A DNA stretch of 64,000 bases from Persicirhabdus sediminis (GCF_016595495.1 NZ_JAENIM010000022.1:24377-88376), one strand, 5' to 3'; positions 37,186-47,335 are shown, numbered from the stretch's first letter. Numbers and translations: made by a program. Notes: a model not told the origin generated them from the letters alone.

Positions 37186-39108
37186 ATGATCCGCCTCCTT
37201 ACCAGCCTATCTGCCCTCGCGCTCGCATTGCTGAGTTTCTCGTGCTCAGAGGAAACTCCTATCGTCAAGGCGACCGAGGAAAAAATCATGATCATTGGCA
37301 ATAGCAACGAGCCCGCGGCGCTAGACCCACAGGTAGTCACTGGGGTGCTAGAAAATAACATCATTCGTGCATTGTTTGAGGGACACTGCGTTGAGGATCC
37401 TAAGTCTGATAGTGATTCGCAGCCAGGAGTGGCCGAGAGCTGGGAAGCTAACGAAGACTACACCCGCTGGACATTTCACCTGCGTAAAGACGCCAAATGG
37501 TCAGACGGCAAAGCTCTCACCAGCGAGGATTTTCGTTTTGCCCATGAACGTATCCTCAGACCTAACTTCGGAGCTAAATATGCCACCATGCTCTACTTCC
37601 TAAAAAATGCCAAAGAGTACAACGAAAACCAGTTAGGGTATATCTTATGCGGACTGGATGAAAATTTTCCAACCAGCTGGAATGAGCTCAAACAAATCAA
37701 TTTCCGTGGCGATAAAAATATCTCTGTCGACTCATCAGCTAACACAGGCTTCGCATCACTCAGCCAGGCCGATCAACAAAATTGGATCGCCCATCACGGC
37801 CTAGACAATCTGAAGGTCGAGGCCTTGCAAGCGATTCAGAAATCTCCCGAGCTCGTTAGCTGGCCAGAAGCCATTCCAGCTGAAACTCGCCTTCTAGTCA
37901 TTCAGAGATTGCTAGACCACCACACAGCTGGCTCACCCGATTTGTGGAATCGCGCGCAAGTTGGCGTGCAAACTCCTGACGAACACACCGTCGTCTATCA
38001 GCTCGCTTCAACTACGCCATTCCTGCCTCACCTCACCAAACACTACACCTGGTTCCCTGTACCCAAACATACCATTCTGGCTCATGGAGAAATTGACCAA
38101 CAGCACACGCGTTGGACATCACCAAGCAGTATCGTTAGCAACGGTCCGTTCAAGCTAACGGAATGGGAGTTTAATCACTACATCAAAACCGAAAAGAACC
38201 CACATTATTGGGATTTCGACGCCGTCAAACTCAACGGCATCGAATTTCACCCAATCACCAACCCCTATACCGAGGCTCGCATGTTCTATAACGACCAGTT
38301 GCACATGACTTATACCTTGCCGCCTGAAATGATAGAATACTCGCGGGAAAAATACCCAGATTCACTGCGCCAGGAGCCCTACCTCGGCGTCAACTTCATG
38401 CGCTGCAATGTCACCCGCAATGCGCTTAAGGACAAGCGCGTGCGCCAAGCTCTCGCTATGAGCATCGACCAACAAGCGATCATCGAGCACTTGCTAAAAG
38501 GTGGGCAACTTCCAGCTACAGGCCTAACGCCACCTCTCTCTGGTTACCCAACGCTGGATGTGGTGAAATTCAACCCCGATAAAGCACGTAAATTGATGAC
38601 CGCAGCTGGATTTGAAAACCCACGTGATTTTCCAACAATCAACATACTAACAACCGACCGAGACACATCCAAACGCCTCAGCGAAGCCTTCCAGGACATG
38701 TGGAAAAAACACCTCGGCATTGATGTTACCATCGCCCAGCGTGAATGGAAAACCTACCTCGATCGTGTTAACCGGCTCGACTATGACCTCGTTGTTGGAG
38801 GCTGGATTGGCGACTACCCCGACCCAACAACTTTCCTCGACCTGTGGAAAAAGAGCAACGGCAATAACAATACCGGCTGGTCTAGCAAAGAATACGAAGA
38901 GCTACTCAAGCAAGCATCTATCAGCGAAACTCCTGAAAAAAGGTTCCAACTTCTAGCTGAAGCAGAAGCCGTCTTACTTGAAGAAATGCCTGTCTTACCG
39001 ACCTATTGGTACACCACGAACTACCTACTTCACCCATCAGTCAAAGGCTGGCACCCGCTGCTACAAAACAGCCATCCGTACAAATTTGTCGACCTCGAAA
39101 CTAACTAA
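37186..39108 (+). CDS. oppA: oligopeptide ABC transporter, substrate-binding lipoprotein
   Basis: A 640-residue SBP_bac_5 family protein that captures peptides and delivers them to the OppBC channel. Signal peptide and lipobox end in LLSFSC (Cys20). Family strings include EPAALDPQVVTGVLENNIIR near 44, AESWEANEDYTRWTFHLRKD near 85, WSDGKALTSEDF, and LDYDLVVGGWIGDYPDPTTF near 530. It is about 100 residues longer than E. coli OppA, with an extra stretch around 140-230. oppB follows after 15 bases. Confidence 0.93.
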   Translation: MIRLLTSLSALALALLSFSCSEETPIVKATEEKIMIIGNSNEPAALDPQVVTGVLENNIIRALFEGHCVEDPKSDSDSQPGVAESWEANEDYTRWTFHLRKDAKWSDGKALTSEDFRFAHERILRPNFGAKYATMLYFLKNAKEYNENQLGYILCGLDENFPTSWNELKQINFRGDKNISVDSSANTGFASLSQADQQNWIAHHGLDNLKVEALQAIQKSPELVSWPEAIPAETRLLVIQRLLDHHTAGSPDLWNRAQVGVQTPDEHTVVYQLASTTPFLPHLTKHYTWFPVPKHTILAHGEIDQQHTRWTSPSSIVSNGPFKLTEWEFNHYIKTEKNPHYWDFDAVKLNGIEFHPITNPYTEARMFYNDQLHMTYTLPPEMIEYSREKYPDSLRQEPYLGVNFMRCNVTRNALKDKRVRQALAMSIDQQAIIEHLLKGGQLPATGLTPPLSGYPTLDVVKFNPDKARKLMTAAGFENPRDFPTINILTTDRDTSKRLSEAFQDMWKKHLGIDVTIAQREWKTYLDRVNRLDYDLVVGGWIGDYPDPTTFLDLWKKSNGNNNTGWSSKEYEELLKQASISETPEKRFQLLAEAEAVLLEEMPVLPTYWYTTNYLLHPSVKGWHPLLQNSHPYKFVDLETN

Positions 39109-39123
39109 GTACCTCACACGTCC

Positions 39124-40041
39124 ATGTTTAAGACTATTCTCAGCAGACTCGGCCAAGGGATCTTAGTTGTCTTTTGCCTGATCTCTATCACATTCTTTCT
39201 AGTGCGGATGATGCCAGGTGACCCGCTCACCGACGAAAAAGCACTCCCTCCTCACATCATCGAGAAAAACAAAGCCTACTATCACCTCGATAAGCCGCTC
39301 CCTGTTCAATACCTCTACTACTTTAAAAACCTCGCTCAGGGTGACCTCGGCGACTCGATGTCAAAAGATCGCCCAGTCGTAGAAATTATTGGCTCCTCAT
39401 TTCCCGTCTCTCTCATTCTTGGTATTAGCTCAATGCTGATCGCTCTAGCTGTGGGCATTCCAGCTGGTGTGATTGCTGCTCTGAGAAAGAACTCATTCAT
39501 CGATTATGCATCAATGAGTATTGCCATGTTAGGAATCTGTATTCCCGCCTTTGTTGTTGGCCCGCTGCTTGCCATGTATATCGCCAGCAATGTTAGTTTT
39601 CTAAAAGTAGCTGGCTGGGGCGGTCCATTTGACTGGATCTTACCCGCCATCACCTTAGGGCTAACAACGGCAGCTTACCTAGCCCGTATCACTCGTGGCG
39701 GTATGCTAGAAGTTCTCAATCAAGACTACATCCGTACAGCCAAAGCCAAGGGGTTACCAACTCATCGCATCATCACACGCCATGCATTGCGCGGCGGGCT
39801 CATTCCAGCGGTCGCCTACGTTGGCCCCGCATTTGCCGCACTCATCTCTGGCTCATTTATTGTCGAGACCATTTTTCAAATTCCAGGGCTCGGCCAGCAC
39901 TTCATCAATGGTGCCACATCCCGAGATTACAACATCCTCCAGGGCGTGGTTTTCCTCTACGGCGTTATTATCGTAATCGCCAACCTAGCTGCTGACATCG
40001 CCCTAGCCATGCTCAACCCACGCGCTCGAGAAAGCGCCTAA
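39124..40041 (+). CDS. oppB: oligopeptide ABC transporter permease (OppB-type)
   Basis: A 305-residue inner-membrane permease with six spans. The N-terminal ITFFLVRMMPGDPL (about 22-35) is typical of DppB/OppB proteins, and the ATPase-contacting EAA loop is seen around 200-220 (DYIRTAKAKGLPTHRIITRHALRGG). It forms the translocation channel with the next gene, which starts 12 bases after the stop. Confidence 0.94.
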   Translation: MFKTILSRLGQGILVVFCLISITFFLVRMMPGDPLTDEKALPPHIIEKNKAYYHLDKPLPVQYLYYFKNLAQGDLGDSMSKDRPVVEIIGSSFPVSLILGISSMLIALAVGIPAGVIAALRKNSFIDYASMSIAMLGICIPAFVVGPLLAMYIASNVSFLKVAGWGGPFDWILPAITLGLTTAAYLARITRGGMLEVLNQDYIRTAKAKGLPTHRIITRHALRGGLIPAVAYVGPAFAALISGSFIVETIFQIPGLGQHFINGATSRDYNILQGVVFLYGVIIVIANLAADIALAMLNPRARESA

Positions 40042-40053
40042 CATTCACTTTCC

Positions 40054-41001
40054 ATGCAAGATTCAAACGAAATCCTAAAAGGTGATTCACTCTGGCGTGA
40101 TGCCTGGCGGCGACTGGCAAAAAACCACATGGCCATGCTTAGCCTCTTTGTGCTCATAGCTATCTGTGTATTATGCTTCATTGCCCCTACAGCCTTTCAG
40201 CTGCAAGATCCTAACTCACAAAACCTCAGCAATACCTTTGCGGCACCTTCAGCTGACCACCTATTAGGGACCGATCAATCTGGCCGCGACCTTCTCGCTA
40301 GATTGCTAGACGGTGGAAAAATTTCCCTCTTGGTAGGTCTAGTGGCTACAAGCGTGACGCTCATCATCGGCATTCTCTACGGCTCTATTTCTGGCTATAT
40401 CGGCGGTCGTACCGACTCTCTAATGATGCGTCTTGTCGATATTCTTTACGGTCTCCCCTTCCTCGTTCTGGTCATTCTGTTTGCTATGCTGATTTCTGAA
40501 TACAGCAAATCACTAGCTGACATCATGATAGAAAGCTGGCACTGGGATGTAGAATTAGTCAAAAAAACCACGAACCTCGTTCCTCTGTTCATAGCCATCG
40601 GTGCCCTCGGTTGGCTAACTATGGCACGTATGGCACGCGCGCAAGTTATCGGCATCAAGGAGCAAGAGTACGTAGAAGCAGCCCGCTCACTCGGCCTCAG
40701 CCATTGGAAAATCCTCAGCCGCCACATCATGCCAAACATGCTCGGCCCCATCATCGTCTATACCACCCTCACAGTCCCTAACTTCATTCTCATGGAAGCG
40801 ACTCTTTCATTCCTAGGTCTAGGTGTGGAATCGCCCAACAGCTCATGGGGAATCATGCTTAAAGATGGAGCGAACTACATGGAAACCCACCCAAGCCTGC
40901 TATTGATTCCAGCCATTCTTTTTTCTATCACACTCTTTGCCCTCAACTTCCTAGGAGATGGCCTGCGTGATGCCCTTGACCCAAAAGCCAGCAAAGATTA
41001 A
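40054..41001 (+). CDS. oppC: oligopeptide ABC transporter permease (OppC-type)
   Basis: A 315-residue partner permease. The cytoplasmic N-terminus (SLWRDAWRRLAKNHMAM) matches the OppC_N region. Then come HLLGTDQSGRDLLARLLDGG near 69, the EAA loop (EYVEAARSLGLSHWKILSRH near 208) and a C-terminal NFLGDGLRDALDP that ends most OppC/DppC proteins. No ATPase genes (oppD, oppF) follow: the next gene is on the other strand, so the ATPases must be encoded elsewhere. Confidence 0.94.
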   Translation: MQDSNEILKGDSLWRDAWRRLAKNHMAMLSLFVLIAICVLCFIAPTAFQLQDPNSQNLSNTFAAPSADHLLGTDQSGRDLLARLLDGGKISLLVGLVATSVTLIIGILYGSISGYIGGRTDSLMMRLVDILYGLPFLVLVILFAMLISEYSKSLADIMIESWHWDVELVKKTTNLVPLFIAIGALGWLTMARMARAQVIGIKEQEYVEAARSLGLSHWKILSRHIMPNMLGPIIVYTTLTVPNFILMEATLSFLGLGVESPNSSWGIMLKDGANYMETHPSLLLIPAILFSITLFALNFLGDGLRDALDPKASKD

Positions 41002-41099
41002 GTGGGGATATGGCAAGTGAAACCTACCGCCCATGGGTTAGCTATACTCATAGCTCAGCGGGCTTCGTCTTTCCATTTGTTCTCGCGGTACATATCATT

Positions 41100-42797
41100 C
41101 TAGCGGCGCGAGGTAGAAAGCGGGCCAGCTAACGAAAGTCTACGTTTCAGCTGATCTTCATAAAGCGACTGAGGAACTAATTGCTCCCCTTGCCCTTCAC
41201 CCTCTACGATGTCTTCAGGTGCAGTTGAGTCACCCTTTTTCAGTGACGTTAGAACTGCAGAATAATCGCCTTTGGTACCGATGACATATCCATAACCTCC
41301 CTGTTTAGAAATTACACTATAACTACTCTTCACAGGTTTTCCTTTACTCTCAGTGTTCCAGTATACGCTAGAGCTAGAAGTTAGAGCGTGAGGGACAGTC
41401 CCCCACACACCGCGGTGGGCAGCCGTGAAATAGCTATTTTCTACGGAGCAACCGTCATAGAGGTTAGAATGACTAAAATGCATATGGGCGTCTGAGCCGG
41501 AACCATTCGTCTTCAGGGTTCCTTTCAGTCCAGTCGAGCATTGGGTATCTTTATCACGACAGCGGTAAAAAACATTACCGCTAGATCCTGGATGAGAAAT
41601 CACAATGCCATGCCTAGAATAGCAGGCGAAGAAATGGTCGATGAGACATTCGTTACTATTTTGGACCCGCACCATATAGCCGTTACCGCCACCGCCGCCG
41701 TATTGGGGCCGCTGAAAAGAGCAATCTTTCACAGTTACTCTGAAGGAATCATCAAGCTTCACACCATTAGATAGAAGATGCGCTGAGCTCGTATTTTCGT
41801 CTGGCTGATAGCTCTTCACATTGACCAGCCAGCTATCGTAAACATCATGCATGAGCACGGCCCATGATCCATGTGTCATGTGAGCGCCAGTCCCCTCCAC
41901 CTTATAATCTTTATCTCCCCAGCCTTCGTTAGTATTTTGCACGTTAGCCAGTTGGATATTTTCCATCCCGGTCTGGGATATCCAGCCTGAAACTTTCCCC
42001 ACTCTAGCATTGTCTCGCACGAGGTAGCTGTAGCGCGCTGGCACATCTACCAGAATCCACCCTTCGCTTGGGTTAACTTCTAGCACTTCTCTTTTATAAA
42101 TTGCTGGTTGTGGCCGAGAATTCTTCTTCCAGAATTTAACTTGCCCGTGTTGTTTGATCCAATCATCGGTGAAATCCCACGATAACATCACGATATCTCC
42201 GACCGAGAACGCGCTAGCATCTTCAACATACCATTTTCTATCAGGGCCCAATATATCTTGGCTAAGTTCACTTTGAGTCTCAGCTACAGCTTGTCCCTCA
42301 AACAGAACGATCACAGACTTAGTCATGTCGGTACTCGTATTTAGCAGCTTAGTTTGGCCACTAGAGCAGCCACGCAGTACTACCCCAGAGGTGGAAATCC
42401 GCAGACACCAGTTAGAACCACTTGCGCGGCTCAGTCTATATTCACCAGTATCAAACAATACTACTCCTCCACCAGCACGGCTCGCTTCATCGATTGCGCG
42501 CTGAATCGCCACGGTGCTATCTGTGCGCCCGTCAGCTTTTGCCCCGTAGTTAGAGACACGAAATACTGGTCCTTTCACTTGAGGCACGGTCTGCTCACCG
42601 CGTTGGTAGCCAGCATAGGAGAAATCCTGCAAAAATGGCTCACCAAATCGGACTTGATCAGCGCTCGGTGGCTGCCAGTCAGCGGGATAATATTTGCTGC
42701 GCCAAGAATCATCGGCGTGTAAAAAATGAATCGCCAAAAATAACAATAACGAGACATTTTTATAAACCGAATTTCTATTCCTGTAGCTATCCATCAT
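41100..42797 (-). CDS. secreted pectate-lyase-fold (right-handed beta-helix) protein
   Basis: A 565-residue protein with an N-terminal signal peptide (about 13-29, ending near LHADD). At about 80-125 it has the start of a pectate-lyase-3/GH28-like beta-helix: VSNYGAKADGRTDSTVAIQR followed by GGGVVLFDTGEYRLS. The rest is rich in short beta strands and Asn/Gly turns, including HGIVISHPGSSGNVFYRCRD. It probably acts on extracellular polysaccharide as a lyase or hydrolase, but I cannot see catalytic residues well enough to choose. ATG codons at residues 1 and 2 are both possible starts. Confidence 0.75.
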   Translation of the reverse strand: MMDSYRNRNSVYKNVSLLLFLAIHFLHADDSWRSKYYPADWQPPSADQVRFGEPFLQDFSYAGYQRGEQTVPQVKGPVFRVSNYGAKADGRTDSTVAIQRAIDEASRAGGGVVLFDTGEYRLSRASGSNWCLRISTSGVVLRGCSSGQTKLLNTSTDMTKSVIVLFEGQAVAETQSELSQDILGPDRKWYVEDASAFSVGDIVMLSWDFTDDWIKQHGQVKFWKKNSRPQPAIYKREVLEVNPSEGWILVDVPARYSYLVRDNARVGKVSGWISQTGMENIQLANVQNTNEGWGDKDYKVEGTGAHMTHGSWAVLMHDVYDSWLVNVKSYQPDENTSSAHLLSNGVKLDDSFRVTVKDCSFQRPQYGGGGGNGYMVRVQNSNECLIDHFFACYSRHGIVISHPGSSGNVFYRCRDKDTQCSTGLKGTLKTNGSGSDAHMHFSHSNLYDGCSVENSYFTAAHRGVWGTVPHALTSSSSVYWNTESKGKPVKSSYSVISKQGGYGYVIGTKGDYSAVLTSLKKGDSTAPEDIVEGEGQGEQLVPQSLYEDQLKRRLSLAGPLSTSRR

Positions 42798-43008
42798 TTT
42801 AGCAGCACGATTTCAGCCCCCATTCAACCATATGACATGATCGTTAATGACGACATTTGCTTACCGAATGAAGTCCTCTAAAGGAGATTTTTGGACATAT
42901 AATTTCCACCAATAAAATACCACATTGACCCGAATGCGCATATACTTCGCCTAAAAAAGAAAACCTCATTAGCATTGATCAGATTAGTAACTCAGGCATT
43001 TTAGCTAG

Positions 43009-43734
43009 GTGGAACTCGTTATACAATCATACCGCAACCACCATCGTCCAACATGGATCCAGGCAAGCTTGGATTCGGTAGCTAGCTGGGCCCAATCATC
43101 TGGCCACGACTATCAACTAGCTGACGACAATGACATTTTGAGTCTACTTTCTAGCGAATTCAAAAGTAAGGTAGGTCAACGCTGGCCCATGCTCACCGAC
43201 CTCGGTCGCCTACTCTTATCTCGGCGAGCTCTGCATGCTGGCTACCACCGAGTCATCTGGCTAGATGCGGATGTATTTATCTTCCGGCCCGAGCTCATGC
43301 AGATACCTGAAAAGCTAGCTGACGGTTATGCCTTTGGTAGAGAAATTTGGCTAGATGATAGAGGACGTGTTCGCCGCGGCATCCACAATGCACTTTGCGT
43401 CTTTGAGCCAAATAACCCCTTCTTAGACTACTACATCCATGCCTGTAAACGCATCATAGACGTGCACAGTGGTGAAAATCTAGCACCTCAGCTACTCGGT
43501 CCAAAGTTTCTCAAATCACAAAACTCATTGCTCAACATGTACCAGTTAGATCATGTCGGTATGCTCAGCCCATATATCGCTGAGCATCTAGCTGCAGGTG
43601 ATGACAGCGCGCTACGCAAGCTGCAGCACTTCCACCAAGGTCACCTAGCTGGCTTAAACCTCTGCCTATCTATGCTCGATGAGCCACTGGCTAACAAAGT
43701 CACTGATTTGCTAGCCAGTTGGTCAGTCAGCTAA
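43009..43734 (+). CDS. GT-A-type glycosyltransferase-like protein, GTG start
   Basis: A 241-residue protein with a DxD-type nucleotide-sugar motif in RVIWLDADVFIF (about 80-91), preceded by MLTDLGRLLLSRRALHAGY, a pattern seen in GT-A enzymes that transfer sugar from a nucleotide donor. The length and the order of motifs resemble small glycosyltransferases of unclear family. The start is a GTG that directly follows an in-frame TAG, so no upstream start is possible. It overlaps the convergent DMT transporter gene by 4 bases at the stop codons. Confidence 0.65.
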   Translation: MELVIQSYRNHHRPTWIQASLDSVASWAQSSGHDYQLADDNDILSLLSSEFKSKVGQRWPMLTDLGRLLLSRRALHAGYHRVIWLDADVFIFRPELMQIPEKLADGYAFGREIWLDDRGRVRRGIHNALCVFEPNNPFLDYYIHACKRIIDVHSGENLAPQLLGPKFLKSQNSLLNMYQLDHVGMLSPYIAEHLAAGDDSALRKLQHFHQGHLAGLNLCLSMLDEPLANKVTDLLASWSVS

Positions 43735-44663
43735 CTTGGTTTCACTTTTAACAAAGCAAATAAACCAGCGATCACGATTACAATCCCTACGATAGAAGCT
43801 AAGGGCGGCACCTCTGCGCCGAGAAAAAGGATTTCCCCTATCAGAGCAAAGATCATGGCGCTGGCCTGAGTGGCGTCAACCAGTCCCAGTTCATTGGCCG
43901 TTTTTGCTTCATTCCTAGCATATAGAAAAATCCCCGTGCCCAAAACTCCGGAAAGCAACGCAACCACGGAAACATTAAGCAGCTGGCTAGATGACGGCAC
44001 GCCCACATCTACAAAGAAATACAAAACCACCCACAGCGGCAGCGCGCCAAAAGCTAACAACATCACCTTCGCAAAAGGGTTTCTCACCACCTCTGGGTCT
44101 AGTGTTGGCAAGCCTAACCTCCCCACCTTAGCCTCCCAGACTAACTGATTTCCAAAGGGATAACAAAATGACGCGATCAATACTGGCACCGCTGCCAGCA
44201 GAGCGACACCAAGCGAGTCAGCCTGACTACTCGCTAGGTTGACTAATACAATGCCAATGAAAACCACAATCACACCAAGCCAAACCTGCTTGTGCAATTT
44301 TTTTCCAAATCCAGCTAACACAAACAATGAAGCAACAATGGTGAACTGCCAAGTGGTAGCGACCATCCAGCCGGGAGCCTTAGTGATCGCATAACATTGT
44401 AGAGTATAAAATGCCCCATAACCAATGCAGCCAGCAATGCACCAAAAGACAAAGTGACGTTTCAGCTCGCGCAGGCATTGAAGCACAAAAGGCAGGCCTT
44501 TATAGCTGCTTAGGCCAACGATAATAATCAAGATCGTGGCGACATAGCGCAAACACGAAGTCCAAAACCAATGGCCACCAGTTAAGCTAATAGCGCGGTT
44601 AAAGACGAAGGTTGAGCTAAATAACAAGCCTGCTAGTAAACCCAGCAACAACAATCTGACCAT
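43731..44663 (-). CDS. DMT-superfamily efflux transporter (EmrE-like, long type)
   Basis: A 310-residue membrane protein with ten predicted spans arranged as two similar halves. FSSTFVFNRAISLTGGHWFW at the start and QCYAITKAPGWMVATTWQFT near 108 match the multidrug-resistance efflux family of the drug/metabolite superfamily (PF13536 type). The C-terminal half holds NELGLVDATQASAMIFALIG, similar to EamA proteins. Substrate unknown; a drug or metabolite exporter. It converges with the upstream glycosyltransferase gene. Confidence 0.85.
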   Translation of the reverse strand: MVRLLLLGLLAGLLFSSTFVFNRAISLTGGHWFWTSCLRYVATILIIIVGLSSYKGLPFVLQCLRELKRHFVFWCIAGCIGYGAFYTLQCYAITKAPGWMVATTWQFTIVASLFVLAGFGKKLHKQVWLGVIVVFIGIVLVNLASSQADSLGVALLAAVPVLIASFCYPFGNQLVWEAKVGRLGLPTLDPEVVRNPFAKVMLLAFGALPLWVVLYFFVDVGVPSSSQLLNVSVVALLSGVLGTGIFLYARNEAKTANELGLVDATQASAMIFALIGEILFLGAEVPPLASIVGIVIVIAGLFALLKVKPS

Positions 44664-44739
44664 ACCGAGAGGCTTAGTTTACTATGCCCTTGCAGCACAG
44701 TAAATATAACGACCAACTATCAAACGTCTGCTAGAAGTC

Positions 44740-45270
44740 TTAATAGCTGGGAATGATCAACGACTGACCGATGCGAATCGTGCTCCCTTTCAAGCCGTTA
44801 GTACGCTGGATCGCGCTCACCGAAGTATTGTACTTACGCGATAAACCGTAGAGGGTATCGCCTTTTTTTACCGTATAACGAGTAGGCTGCTTAACCTTAG
44901 GTTTTACTTTCACTGGAGCTGGCGCTGCAGCTACAGGTCTCGGAGTCGTCTTGCGCGGTGCTTGGGCTACAGGTGCAGGAGTCGATTTTCTAGCAGTTGA
45001 GGTTTCTCTAATCTCAGGAGTCACGCGCGTGGATTTCACCGGAGCTGAGCCCATGGCAACTTGCGGCGCACTGCCACTTCTAGACCTTGGCGGCCCGTCA
45101 GCCCATGATTCTACATAGTTTCCACGGCTATCAAATGGTCCAACCGAAGGGTTAAATGAGGGAGTACTTCGATTTTCGACAACGCCATTGCTGCCGCCTC
45201 CACAGCTGTGAAGCAGCACGCTCATGGCCACCACAGAAGCCCCCTTGATATATGCCTGAAATCCTCTCAT
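44740..45270 (-). CDS. LysM-domain lipoprotein
   Basis: A 176-residue protein from the ATG at 45270, chosen because it puts a signal peptide and lipobox at the N-terminus (VVAMSVLLHSC, Cys at about 23); the frame is open 26 codons further up without such a signal. A Ser/Thr/Pro/Ala-rich disordered linker (about 40-125) leads to one LysM domain at the C-terminus (TRYTVKKGDTLYGLSRKYNT, then IRIGQSLIIPSY). LysM binds peptidoglycan or chitin-like glycans, so the protein probably links the outer membrane to the cell wall. Confidence 0.88.
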   Translation of the reverse strand: MRGFQAYIKGASVVAMSVLLHSCGGGSNGVVENRSTPSFNPSVGPFDSRGNYVESWADGPPRSRSGSAPQVAMGSAPVKSTRVTPEIRETSTARKSTPAPVAQAPRKTTPRPVAAAPAPVKVKPKVKQPTRYTVKKGDTLYGLSRKYNTSVSAIQRTNGLKGSTIRIGQSLIIPSY

Positions 45271-45412
45271 TTTGCGCAGTATGCCACAGCCACCATTGAT
45301 GGCAAAACTTACTTTCGAAAAGTTCGAACGCTGACACAGCTCAATCATTTAGAGAATGAAGCAGTTGCCGGCCCAGCCTACCTACTAGCCGCAGATTCGC
45401 TATGCATGAGGC

Positions 45413-47287
45413 CTACAATCCCATGCGCTGGCGGGTTCTGGCGAGGTAGTCTTTGCCGAAGTCTGAGCGATGTTTGATTTCCTCTAATGGTTTTGCCTTT
45501 TGCACTTCCTCTAGCTGCTTGAGTTTCCCTAAGTCTAGCTTGAGCTCTTCAATCAAGGAAAGCGCTGCCAGAGAAGTAAAGACCTGGTTTGTACGGTTAT
45601 CAGCCAGCTCAAACATGTGCGTCGCTGCAGCTAGCTGGAGCGCCTTATCGTCAGGGTATTTATTGACCAATAAACGCCAAGCCACAATCTTTGTGCTAGC
45701 GACATCTGACTTCGTTAGAACCTTCACGGCTTCCACATCGACCTCGCTGAGAGCCTCCGCTGATTGTTGCAAATTGACTAACACCCAGTAGGCTTCCAGC
45801 CCGCTAACGCCAGCTCGAAGTTTCGCTAACATCATTTTTTCCATCTCCGCCTTGGGTAAAACCTGAGCATTAGCAATTTCTAGCAATCGCTCCATTGGAT
45901 ACAATTCATTATCTTGAGCTAGCTGATAGGGCGTGATTCCCGCTGTCTCAGAGGCTGATTGCATCTGCGCTTCGGGCATTAAGGCTAGATCTCGTATCTT
46001 CAACAGCTGGCCATTTTGCACCTCACGAAAACGCTGCAAATCAGCTGTATATTTGGGATTGTTAGCAAGATTGACCGTTTCTTCAGGATCATTCTCTAGG
46101 TCGAAAAGCTCTTCAGCTGGATGTGGTTTCCAATATGCAGCCTGCACCTCATTGAGCTCACCACGCTGGAACATCTCGTACCATACCCGCGTAGCTGGCG
46201 TCTTCATCTGATAGTCCAAAACCTGCCCGTGAGCAATGTGAGGATAGTAGTTGCGGATGTACATGAACCGCCCATCGGTTACCGATCTACAGCTATCAGT
46301 CCGTTCATCCATGCGGCCACGGAAGCCAAAGCTATAGGTCGGAGCTGGCTGGGAAAACTTGCCCATAAACGCAGCCCCCTGATAGCGCTGAGGAATTTCA
46401 ACTCCTGCGATAGACAATACTGTTGGAGCTAGGTCAATAAAGCTCACTAACCTATCAGATGATCCTCCCGCAGTATAGCCAGCTGGAGCTAGATGTTGCC
46501 ATTTCTCTGGTACATGCACAATCATCGGCACATGAAGACCCGACCAACCTGGGAAACGTTTATGCCTAGGCATGCCGGATCCATGATCGGCATAAAAAAA
46601 GACGATGGTATCTTCAGCTAGCCCCGCTTGGTCCAGCTCATCCAGATGTTTTTTCAGATAGCTATCAACCTCAGTTAGACGATCGTAGTATTGCGCCCAA
46701 TTTTTCCTAACTTCTGGTGTATCCGGGTGGTAGGATGGAACATTCACGCCCGCTGGGTCATGTTTGGCATTGGGGTTCTTATTGCGCAGCTTGCTCTCAT
46801 GAGAGACCGTTGTATTGAAAATGGCAAAAAATGGCTGGCCGTCGGCACGGTTTTTCCAGTGAGCCTTGGCCGATGAATCATGCCACGGTTGATCATGGTA
46901 GACGAAGTTGTAGTCCTGCTTGGTTGTGTTCGTTGTATAGTAGCCAGCCTTGCGTAATAGCGTTGGATAACATTCTAACCATTCAGGAACAATCACCTTT
47001 GAGCGCATGTTTTGCGCGCCAAAGCTAGCTGGATACATGCCAGAAATGATTGTCGTTCTAGCTGGCGCGCACACTGGCGCCGAAGAGCTCGCCTGAGTAT
47101 AACGAAGTGACCTAGCAGCTAACGCGTCTAGCTCAGGCGTAGTGGCATACTCATCACCATAGCAGCCTAAATGTGGACCGTGATCTTCCGCAGTGATCCA
47201 AAGTATATTCGGCAAATCAGCCGCAATCCCCTTGATGACCGTGATGCTCAAACAACCGAGAACAGCCCATTTTGAAAGTCTTTTCAT
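45413..47287 (-). CDS. sulfatase (formylglycine-dependent, type I)
   Basis: A secreted sulfatase of 624 residues from the ATG at 47287 (alternative starts at 47314 and 47296). The signal peptide ends near KGIAA. The mature N-terminus LPNILWITAEDHGPHLGCYG carries metal-binding Asp, and CAPARTT (Cys at about 73) is the C-x-P-x-R motif whose Cys is turned into formylglycine. Further active-site pieces include FFYADHGSGMPRHKRFPGWS near 230. The sulfatase domain ends near residue 430, and about 190 helical residues follow. The sequence is closest in appearance to the SGSH-like group. It probably desulfates marine or host polysaccharides. A LysM lipoprotein gene lies downstream. Confidence 0.92.
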   Translation of the reverse strand: MKRLSKWAVLGCLSITVIKGIAADLPNILWITAEDHGPHLGCYGDEYATTPELDALAARSLRYTQASSSAPVCAPARTTIISGMYPASFGAQNMRSKVIVPEWLECYPTLLRKAGYYTTNTTKQDYNFVYHDQPWHDSSAKAHWKNRADGQPFFAIFNTTVSHESKLRNKNPNAKHDPAGVNVPSYHPDTPEVRKNWAQYYDRLTEVDSYLKKHLDELDQAGLAEDTIVFFYADHGSGMPRHKRFPGWSGLHVPMIVHVPEKWQHLAPAGYTAGGSSDRLVSFIDLAPTVLSIAGVEIPQRYQGAAFMGKFSQPAPTYSFGFRGRMDERTDSCRSVTDGRFMYIRNYYPHIAHGQVLDYQMKTPATRVWYEMFQRGELNEVQAAYWKPHPAEELFDLENDPEETVNLANNPKYTADLQRFREVQNGQLLKIRDLALMPEAQMQSASETAGITPYQLAQDNELYPMERLLEIANAQVLPKAEMEKMMLAKLRAGVSGLEAYWVLVNLQQSAEALSEVDVEAVKVLTKSDVASTKIVAWRLLVNKYPDDKALQLAAATHMFELADNRTNQVFTSLAALSLIEELKLDLGKLKQLEEVQKAKPLEEIKHRSDFGKDYLARTRQRMGL

Positions 47288-47335
47288 CTCCATCATTACG
47301 CGATGGTCTAGCATGAGCTGACAACTATAATAAAC

